DNA from: Bacteroidota bacterium
Lineage (GTDB): Bacteria; Bacteroidota; Bacteroidia; Chitinophagales; Chitinophagaceae
Direction of reading: 5' to 3'
Length of the DNA stretch: 8,910 bases
Assembly (NCBI GenBank): GCA_023409675.1
Contig: JAEYRC010000348.1
Location: 1 to 8,910, forward strand
Shown: in pieces, positions 1-8,300 of the stretch
Layout: every line of letters begins with the position of its first letter
How positions within the stretch are numbered: position 1 is the stretch's first letter
The notes under the pieces: generated by a model
Told to the model about the DNA's origin: nothing
Seen by the model: the letters and a program-made list of their open reading frames with translations, nothing else
Database searches by the model: none
Program-made: the position numbers and the translations under genes

Positions 1-432
1 TCACTGGCAGATATTCTATCCCGTAAAACAACGCTTCCGGTGATTGAAGCAGAGGAAAAAGAAGCCATTTGCAGCGGTCATATCTATATCGCTCCCGCGG
101 ATTATCACCTGCTCTTCGAAAGAGACCACAGTTTTTCACTCGATTATTCTGAAAAAGTGAATTTCTCACGTCCAAGCATAGACGTGAGCTTCGAATCTGC
201 AGCAGACGTGTATGGAGCAGACCTTGCCGCTATCCTGCTCTCCGGAGCAAATAATGATGGCGCTTCCGGCCTGGTTGCTGTAAGCAACGTGGGGGGCAAA
301 ACCATTGTTCAGGACCCCGCTACGGCCGACGTTGACTATATGCCACAATACGCGATAAAATTCCACCCACCTGATCTGATTTTGGCGCCCGCCGCTCTCG
401 CCGGATTCATCAACTCGTGGAGCAGGTCCTGA
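1..432 (+). CDS. cheB: CheB-type protein-glutamate methylesterase, C-terminal part (5' end outside window)
   Basis: The frame is open from base 1 to the TGA at 430-432 (143 codons visible), so the gene starts upstream; the GTG at 40 is internal. CheB enzymes hydrolyse methyl-glutamate esters on chemoreceptors and can deamidate glutamine. Visible family marks are the IYIAPADYHLL segment (codons 31-41), the ILLSGANNDGASGL motif whose Asp (bases 256-258) corresponds to the acidic member of the Ser-His-Asp triad, and the following GGKTIVQDPATADVDYMP segment. The catalytic Ser and His would lie before the window, so activity cannot be judged here, nor whether a receiver domain precedes the catalytic domain. 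The opening residues ADILSRK resemble single-domain CheB proteins often found near CheR-like proteins and hybrid kinases in non-flagellated bacteria. The stop codon directly abuts that of the convergent transpeptidase gene. The family call is secure; the substrate is unknown. Confidence 0.88.
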   Translation, partial: SLADILSRKTTLPVIEAEEKEAICSGHIYIAPADYHLLFERDHSFSLDYSEKVNFSRPSIDVSFESAADVYGADLAAILLSGANNDGASGLVAVSNVGGKTIVQDPATADVDYMPQYAIKFHPPDLILAPAALAGFINSWSRS

Positions 433-2118
433 TTATTCTTCACTGAAAAGTCTCCTGCCCATCACCGCATCATGTCCATACACATCATTGCGAAACTGAA
501 TCAGTCCGTCGGCATCAACCCAGCTCGTAAAATACCCGATGATGACCGGTATCTCCTGCCTGACCGGTACAAACCGTTCCTTACCGGCATGCATAGCCTG
601 CGTCATCTTTTCCCTTGTCCAACTGGTATCGTACCGTAAGATCCATTCGGCCAGCCGCATGGGTTCTGCTACGCGTATGCAGCCATGACTGAACGCACGG
701 GCATCTTCATTAAACAGGCTCTTCGACGGCGTATCGTGCAGATAAATATTATAGCTGTTCGGAAAAAGAAATTTTACCAGTCCAAGTGAATTATTAATAC
801 CAGGTTTTTGACGAACCGTACCGTTATGCCATTCCATATTGTGCCGGGCCAGGTAATTCGGATCTCGCGCAATACCCGGCAACACTTCATTTTTTAGAAT
901 TCCCGGCGGCACATTCCAGTAGGGACTGAACACCACATATTTCAGTTTGTCGGTGAAAATAACCGTATTGTGTTGCGTACTGCCAACCACTACGTTCATA
1001 CGGCCGATATGTTTGCCGTTTTCAAATAAATGCAAACGGTATTCAGGGATATTCACCAGCAGGTAGTCACCCGTTTCATGCCGGGGAAGCCAGCGCTGCC
1101 GTTCCATATTAATCAGGATCTGTTTAATCAGTGCATCAACCGGCCGGTTCATCTGTCGGATCGTACCGGCGCCTATCACCCCATCATTTTTCAACCCATG
1201 CCGGCGCTGAAAACGCTTTACGGCCTCCTCCAGTTCAGGCGTATAGTCAGTTGTAGAATCTGCATATTCAAGATCGCCCGACATATATAGCCGGTTCCTG
1301 ATCCAGATCAGCTCCTGAGCTGTATCGCCCGCGCGGATTTTTTTCTTTTCCGTGTGCAGCTCACCCCAGCCTCCTATGTCACGAATCGCGCAATATTGAT
1401 GAAGGTATTCGCGAAGCCGACTGTATTGAAGGGATACCGGCTCATAGGACTGAATATTGCGACCTTTATTGGCAACGAGCGAATCGAGCATGGCGGTTAT
1501 CGACACTTTTCTGCGGGGAATAAACCATTTCAATTCTTTAGGATCAAGCGCGTTGTTACCCTGGTAAGCCCTTGATGCGTATGCGTAAAAATGGCGGGTT
1601 TGCTCAAATTCGTACAGTATGCGCAGAGAATCCGGAAAGAATATATTCTTGCCGGCAACTTCCACGCTGTCGGCAAGCATTTCGATCACCGGATTGTAGA
1701 TGCTGCTGTCGCGGTACAACTGCATATAACTTCGCTGCAGGTTCCAGAAATTCAGGGCCTGTTCATTGAATCCATTCTTATCAAACCAGGCGTACTGGAA
1801 ATTCCGGACATTATAGAAATCGCGCATAAGCAGCTCTGCCTCCGGCTGAACGCGATGATCCCGGATGTACTTTTCAAGTTGGAGGCTGTCGAAAAAAAGG
1901 CTGGAGTAGCTGTTCTGGACCGTAATACCCGTATCCCTTTTTTCAGGAACCTGTGGATTAGTATCATTACAGGAAATCAATATGCCTGATATCAGTATAA
2001 AGAAACTCAGGATCAGATATAGTTTGGTCTTACCTGTTACCGCTCGGGAAGAATTCTGAAGCTGCTGTAACGGGTCGCGACTCTGCTGCTGACTTGTATA
2101 TATTCTGCTCATGTACAT
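433..2118 (-). CDS. Lipoprotein L,D-transpeptidase (YcbB/LdtD-like, YkuD domain with peptidoglycan-binding domain)
   Basis: 561 residues. It has a basic stretch and hydrophobic segment (about residues 31-49) ending in a lipobox, Leu-Ile-Ser-Cys50, so the mature protein should be lipid-anchored and face the periplasm. The region of about 75-290 matches the position of the scaffold domain of YcbB-type enzymes. A peptidoglycan-binding type 1 motif follows at about 291-325 (TPELEEAVKRFQRRHGL, then NDGVIGAGT). The YkuD catalytic domain spans about 350-510, with YLHDTPSK (His461) and the signature SHGCIRV (His478, nucleophile Cys480) intact. Such enzymes form 3-3 cross-links between peptidoglycan stem peptides, and some attach proteins to the wall. 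Start: ATG at 2118 or the in-frame ATG at 2112 (residue 3); neither has a clear Shine-Dalgarno sequence, and the n-region before the hydrophobic stretch is long (about 30 residues). The gene lies convergent to the CheB gene with zero spacing and divergent from the giant kinase. The family call is strong; which cross-link or attachment it makes is not shown. Confidence 0.93.
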   Translation of the reverse strand: MYMSRIYTSQQQSRDPLQQLQNSSRAVTGKTKLYLILSFFILISGILISCNDTNPQVPEKRDTGITVQNSYSSLFFDSLQLEKYIRDHRVQPEAELLMRDFYNVRNFQYAWFDKNGFNEQALNFWNLQRSYMQLYRDSSIYNPVIEMLADSVEVAGKNIFFPDSLRILYEFEQTRHFYAYASRAYQGNNALDPKELKWFIPRRKVSITAMLDSLVANKGRNIQSYEPVSLQYSRLREYLHQYCAIRDIGGWGELHTEKKKIRAGDTAQELIWIRNRLYMSGDLEYADSTTDYTPELEEAVKRFQRRHGLKNDGVIGAGTIRQMNRPVDALIKQILINMERQRWLPRHETGDYLLVNIPEYRLHLFENGKHIGRMNVVVGSTQHNTVIFTDKLKYVVFSPYWNVPPGILKNEVLPGIARDPNYLARHNMEWHNGTVRQKPGINNSLGLVKFLFPNSYNIYLHDTPSKSLFNEDARAFSHGCIRVAEPMRLAEWILRYDTSWTREKMTQAMHAGKERFVPVRQEIPVIIGYFTSWVDADGLIQFRNDVYGHDAVMGRRLFSEE

Positions 2119-2307
2119 ATTGGTGGATCCCGGTCAAAGATACAACGGGTAAAAGCCATCGGCAGAGCTATAACGAAAAATAAAGCATAATCGTACCATT
2201 TGAAAAATACTCCGGCGTCGGTAAAAATCATGTGCCCAGTCTTAGCTGTTAACCTATTATAACCTAAATTGCCACTCCCTCAAACCGGTATTTAACAAAT
2301 TCCAACT
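2119..2307. other. Divergent intergenic region (189 bp) between transpeptidase and kinase genes
   Basis: This must hold the promoters for both divergent genes. On the minus strand there is one clean TAnnTTTG element (see 2135-2142). On the plus strand the nearest resemblance is TA-CCA-TTTG at 2194-2202, which has one base too many between TA and TTTG and no evident upstream TTG, so the kinase promoter is not assigned. The stretch at about 2250-2267 is AT-rich with a short direct repeat AACCTA-TTAT-AACCTA. No Shine-Dalgarno sequence is visible before the kinase ATG, which is common in Bacteroidota. No terminator hairpin or RNA gene was recognised. Confidence 0.6.
2135..2142 (-). promoter_or_regulatory. 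Candidate Bacteroidota -7 element (TATCTTTG) for the transpeptidase gene
   Basis: Reading the minus strand, bases 2142 to 2135 spell TATCTTTG, a full match to the TAnnTTTG -7 consensus of the Bacteroidota housekeeping sigma factor. It points toward the transpeptidase start (2118 or 2112), which would leave a leader of only about 10-20 nt. No matching -33 TTG lies at the expected distance upstream, which weakens the call. Confidence 0.4.
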
Positions 2308-5300
2308 ATGACAACAAAAAGAAACCAGTCCGCCATTTCTTCCGGTAAGATCAGCAAGACCGCCACCAACAGTCGTAACGGGGAGGATCAGTCCGCCGCG
2401 TTGGTGGCTGATGTGGATTCTTTAAATCAGCGTGAATTACTGGAAGTGCTTATCCGGGTGAAGAACGGAGATTTTTCAGCCCGGATGCCGGTGGATGAAA
2501 CCGGTTTGAATGGTAAGATATATGATACGCTCAACGACATCATTTCCATGAACCAGCAAATGATGAACGAGTTCACCCGCGCCGGTAAAATCATCGGCAA
2601 AGAAGGCCGGCTTACCCAGCGCATTGAGGTGCCGCCTGCCCGGGGAGACTGGAGTAAGGGGGTTGAAGCATTGAATGAGCTGATCAGTGACCTCGTGCAT
2701 CCCACCATTGAAATCGCCCATGTGATCAGTTCCGTTGCCCGCGGTAACCTGTTGCAGGAGATGCCCCTTAAGATTGGAACCCATGAATTGCAGGGCGAGT
2801 TCGCGCGGATTGCGCGGGAAGTGAATGACATGGTGGAACAGCTAAACCTCTTTTCTATGGAGGTAACCCGGGTGGCCCGGGAGGTGGGTTCGGAAGGCAA
2901 ACTCGGCGGGCAGGCAAAGGTTAAAGGGGTGGCCGGTGTATGGAAAGACCTTACGGATTCCGTAAATCAGATGGGTAGTAACCTCACCGCGCAGGTGCGG
3001 AATATCGCCGAGGTGACTACCGCGGTGGCAAAAGGCGACCTGTCGAAAAAAATTACGGTGGATGTTAAAGGAGAGATCCTTGAATTGAAGAATACCATCA
3101 ATACCATGGTGGATCAGCTTAATTCCTTTTCATCGGAGGTTACCCGGGTGGCCCTGGAGGTAGGTACCGAAGGAAAACTCGGTGGTCAGGCCCAGGTTAA
3201 AGGGGTTGCCGGAACCTGGAAAGACCTTACCGATTCGGTAAATCAGATGGCCAGTAACCTCACCGGCCAGGTACGGAATATCGCGGAGGTAACCACAGCG
3301 GTGGCAAAAGGCGACCTGTCGCGGCAGATCACTGTGGATGTTAAGGGAGAGATCCTCGAACTGAAGAATACCATCAACACCATGGTTGACCAGCTCAACT
3401 CCTTTTCCGCTGAGGTAACCCGGGTGGCCCGGGAGGTGGGATCTGAAGGTAAACTGGGTGGACAGGCCAAGGTAAAAGGTGTAGGCGGAGTATGGAAAGA
3501 CCTTACCGATTCGGTAAACCAGATGGGAAGCAACCTCACCGCGCAGGTTCGGAATATTGCCGAGGTGACTACCGCGGTAGCAAAGGGCGATCTGTCCCGT
3601 AAAATTACAGTTGATGTTAAAGGAGAGATCCTGGAATTGAAAGATACCATCAACACCATGGTGGATCAGCTCAATTCCTTCTCCTCGGAAGTTACGCGGG
3701 TGGCTCTTGAAGTTGGTACCGAAGGTAAACTGGGTGGACAGGCACAGGTAAAAGGGGTTGCCGGAACATGGAAAGACCTCACCGACTCTGTGAATGGTAT
3801 GGCCGGAAACCTGACCGGACAGGTGCGGAATATCGCCGAGGTAACCACAGCCGTGGCGAAGGGCGACCTGTCGCGCAAAATTACCGTGGATGTAAAAGGC
3901 GAAATTCTGGAATTGAAAAACACCATCAATACCATGGTGGATCAGCTCAATTCCTTTGGGTCGGAGGTTACCAGGGTTGCCCGGGAGGTAGGTTCGGAGG
4001 GAAAACTGGGCGGACAGGCAGATGTACCCGGCGTTGGAGGAACCTGGAAAGACCTCACCGACTCCGTGAATAAAATGGCATCGAACCTGACCTCGCAGGT
4101 GCGGAATATCGCGGAGGTGACCACTGCCGTGGCAAATGGCGACCTGTCCCGCAAAATTACCGTGGATGTAAAAGGCGAAATTCTGGAACTGAAAAATACC
4201 ATCAACACAATGGTGGATCAGCTCAATTCCTTTGGGTCGGAGGTAACAAGGGTTGCCCGGGAGGTAGGGTCAGAAGGAAAACTGGGTGGACAGGCAACAG
4301 TGGAAGATGTGGGCGGTGTTTGGAAAGACCTGACCGATTCGGTAAACCAGATGGCCAGCAACCTGACCGGCCAGGTGCGGAATATTGCCGAGGTGACGAC
4401 CGCTGTGGCCCGGGGAGACCTGTCGCGCAAGATTACCGTAGATGTAAAAGGGGAAATTCTGGAATTGAAAAATACCATCAATAGCATGGTGGATCAGCTG
4501 AACTCATTCGGTTCAGAGGTAACCAGGGTAGCCCGGGAGGTGGGTTCGGAAGGAAAACTGGGCGGACAGGCCGATGTACCCGGCGTTGGAGGTACCTGGA
4601 AAGACCTCACCGATTCGGTGAATAAAATGGCATCGAACCTGACCTCGCAGGTGCGGAATATCGCGGAGGTGACGACCGCGGTGGCGAATGGCGACCTCTC
4701 AAGAAAAATTGCGGTGGATGTAAAAGGAGAAATCCTCGAATTAAAAAATACTATCAATACCATGGTGGACCAGCTTCGTGGTTTTGCCTCCGAGGTTACC
4801 CGTGTTGCCCGCGAGGTGGGAACGGAAGGAAAGCTGGGAGGACAGGCAAATGTACCCGGTGTAGCCGGAACCTGGAAGGACCTGACCGACTCGGTAAATC
4901 AGATGGCAGGTAACCTGACCGACCAGGTGCGTAACATCGCGGAAGTGGCCGTGGCTGTGGCCAATGGCGATATGTCTAAGAAAATCACGGTAGACGTGCG
5001 GGGTGAGATCCTGCAGCTTAAAGAAACCCTCAATACCATGGTGGATCAGCTTAGGGCTTTTGCATCTGAGGTTACGCGGGTTGCTCGCGAAGTGGGTACC
5101 GATGGTAAACTCGGAGGTTATGCATTCGTTCCCGGGGTAGCGGGCACCTGGAAAGACCTTACCGATTCGGTAAACCAGATGACCGGCAACCTTACCGACC
5201 AGGTGCGAAACATCGCGGAGGTTACCAAGGCGGTGGCCAGTGGTGACCTGTCGAAAACTGTGGCCATCGATGTTAAAGGAGAGATCCTTGACCTGAAAAA

Positions 5301-8300
5301 TACCATCAATACCATGGTGGAACAGCTCAACTCCTTTGCCTTTGAGGTAACCAGGGTAGCCCGGGAGGTGGGTACCGACGGTAAACTGGGTGGCCAGGCC
5401 GAAGTAAAAGGCGTGGGAGGAACCTGGAAGGACCTTACCGATTCGGTGAATATGATGGCCTCTAACCTCACCGGACAGGTGCGTGGTATTGCAAAGGTGG
5501 TAACCTCGGTGGCCACCGGTAACCTGCGGCAGAAATTAAGTATCAACGCGAAGGGAGAAGTTGCCCAGCTTACGGAAACCATCAACGAAATGATCGATAC
5601 CCTGGCGGTATTCGCCGACCAGGTAACCACCGTTGCCCGTGAGGTTGGGGTCGATGGAAAACTTGGGGGCCAGGCCAGTGTACCCGGTGCATCAGGTATC
5701 TGGAAAAACCTTACGGAGAACGTAAACCAGCTTGCCCAAAACCTGACCACTCAGGTACGCTCGATATCGGAAGTGGCTTCAGCGGTGACCAAGGGTGACC
5801 TTACCCGAACCATCCGCGTGGAAGCAAAAGGAGAAGTGGAAGCACTGAAAGATACGATCAACCAGATGATCGCAAACCTGAGGGAAACCACGCTGCGTAA
5901 CCAGGAAACAGACTGGCTGAAATCGAACCTGGCCCAGTTTACCCAGATGCTGCAGGGACAAAAAGACCTCAATACAGTTACCCAGCGAATCCTTTCTGAA
6001 CTGGCCCAGGTGGTATCCGCGCATTATGGCGCCTTTTACATCCTTAAGCAGGATGAAGAAACCGGCAACCTGAAACTTAAACTGTTCAGTGCCTATGCTT
6101 ATAAAGCCGAGAAAAATGTTCAGACCGAATTCAATATCGGGGAAGGCCTGGTAGGCCAGGTAGCGCTGGAAAAAGAGCGTATCATACTCTCCAATGTACC
6201 CGGAGGCTATATAAAAATCGCATCCGGGCTCGGAAAAGCAAAACCGGCCAACCTGATCATTCTGCCGGTATTATTTGGCAATAATGTAAAAGCGGTTATT
6301 GAACTGGCCTCTCTAGATGTGTTCAGTGAAACGCACCTCGACTTCCTCAGTCAGCTTACAGAAAGTATCGGGATCGTACTAAATACGATTGAATCCAACA
6401 CCAGAACAGAAGAACTGCTGGCCCAGTCGCAATCCCTTGCCGGTGAGTTAAAAATACAGCAGGAAGAGTTACGCCGTACCAATGACGAGTTGCAGGATAA
6501 GGCACTTTTGCTGGTGAAACAGAAAAATGAGGTGGAGAACAAAAACAAGGAGGTGGAAGAAGCCCGTTTATCGCTGGAAGAAAAAGCGGAACAGCTCACC
6601 CTCACCTCAAAATACAAATCGGAGTTTTTGGCGAATATGTCGCATGAATTACGAACTCCGTTAAATAGTTTGCTCATTCTGGCTCAGCAACTGTATGAAA
6701 ACGCGGAAGGCAATCTAACGGAGAAGCAGATACGCTATGCCAAGACAATCCATTCCTGCGGAGATGATTTGATACAACTCATCAACGATATCCTCGATCT
6801 GTCAAAAATTGAATCCGGCTTTATCTCCGCCAATTTCTCACAGGTTCGCTTTTCTGAAATCGCGTTCTTTGTTGAAACAACCTTCAAACCGATCTCCGAA
6901 GCCCGCAATCTTAAATTCAGAATTGAGACCGATAAGTCACTGCCCGAATCCATAGAAACCGACATCCAGCGGCTTAACCAGATCCTCAAAAACCTGTTGT
7001 CGAACTCCTTTAAGTTTACCGAGAAGGGAGAGGTAAAACTGAAGATCACTGAAGCCCGAAACAGTTGGAAGCCCGGTATTCCGAGCCTTGACAACGCGCA
7101 GAAAGTAGTGGCATTTTCGATCATCGATACCGGAATCGGAATACCACAGGATAAGCAGAATATCATCTTTGAAGCCTTTCAGCAAGCTGAAGGTTCCACC
7201 AGCCGCAAATATGGCGGAACAGGACTGGGCTTATCGATCAGCCGGGGACTTGCTGAATTACTTGGAGGAACCATTGAACTGGAAAGTTCGGTTGGCCGTG
7301 GCAGTACGTTCACCTTATTTATCCCGCTTGACTACAGCGGCATCAATGACAGCAATGAAGAACCACAGGAAAAACGCATCGTTCATATCAAAGACGGCAT
7401 CGATAACATCCTGGAATCCATTCACCGATCGGAAGACGCGGCGGATGGTAAAAGCCTGACGATTGTTAATGAAATGATAAATGACGCAGGCGATGATCGA
7501 AACGCTGTTCAGCCAAATGATAATGTGGTGCTGGTTGTGGAAGACGACCTGCGCTTTGGCAGGATTATGGTAGACCATGCCCATAAAGCAGGGTTGAAAG
7601 CAGTGATCGCGACGAATTATATTGAAATTTTCGATTGTATTAACCGTTATGAACCCATAGCCATTACCCTTGATGTTAAACTGCCGGATACCAGTGGCTG
7701 GAAAGTGCTGGATTTGTTGCGCAATGACCTGAGTTTCCGGCATATTCCCATTCACCTGATTTCAGGGGAAGAAAATCATCAGCTTGCGTTGCGGCGCGGC
7801 GCGAGAAGTTTTCTGATGAAACCACTGGATCAGGATGCACTTAAACTGCTGTTTGCGGATATTACCGGATTTGCGGAAAAAACAATCAAAAAAGTGCTGG
7901 TGATTGAAGACAATGAAGTGGATTCATCACAGATCAGTAAAATTCTGACCTGCGATAAAATAGAAGTGCACTTTGCCGGTACGGGGCAGGAAGGGTTGAA
8001 CCTCATCGGCAAAAACAGTTACGATTGTATCATTCTCGATTATACACTTCCGGATATTGATGGCCGTGAAATGACCGAAAAAACGGCTGCACAAAAGGAT
8101 CCGCTGACACCGCTGATCATCTATTCAGCAAAAGATTTCAGAAAACCGGAATTGAGTCATCTCCAGGGCATAAGCAACAGTATTCTTGGAAAAGGTGTTG
8201 ATTCATTAGAACATTTGCTGGAGGAAACCGTTATTCAGTTGCATATTGAACATGCCGATCTCACTACGCATCAGCGCCGGATCATAGAAAATATCCGAAA

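Noticed and set aside
40..42. GTG at 40 as start of a small standalone gene
   Set aside because: The frame is open back to base 1 and the upstream residues (ADILSRK) continue the CheB-type similarity, so the GTG is internal.
422..458. Terminator hairpin at the cheB/transpeptidase junction
   Set aside because: The only pairing seen is 5 bp with a 27-base loop and no U-tract.
1030..1989. Plus-strand open frames opposite the transpeptidase gene
   Set aside because: They overlap a well-supported gene with intact catalytic motifs on the minus strand and show no recognisable domain.
2194..2202. TACCATTTG as kinase promoter -7 element
   Set aside because: The spacing between TA and TTTG is three bases, not two, and no TTG is found at the -33 position.
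3243..5750. A ladder of minus-strand open frames of about 89 residues inside the HAMP array
   Set aside because: They recur at the 276-bp period because they are the antisense of the repeats, and they resemble each other for that reason only; no family motif, start signal or independent spacing supports them.
2995..5754. Regular DNA repeats as a possible CRISPR array or satellite
   Set aside because: The period is 276 bp, the repeats lie wholly within one open frame, and differences are mostly at synonymous positions; this is a protein repeat, not repeat-spacer DNA.
7169..7459. Plus-strand frame of 96 codons inside the kinase core region
   Set aside because: It overlaps the HATPase_c domain coding region in another frame and shows no family features.
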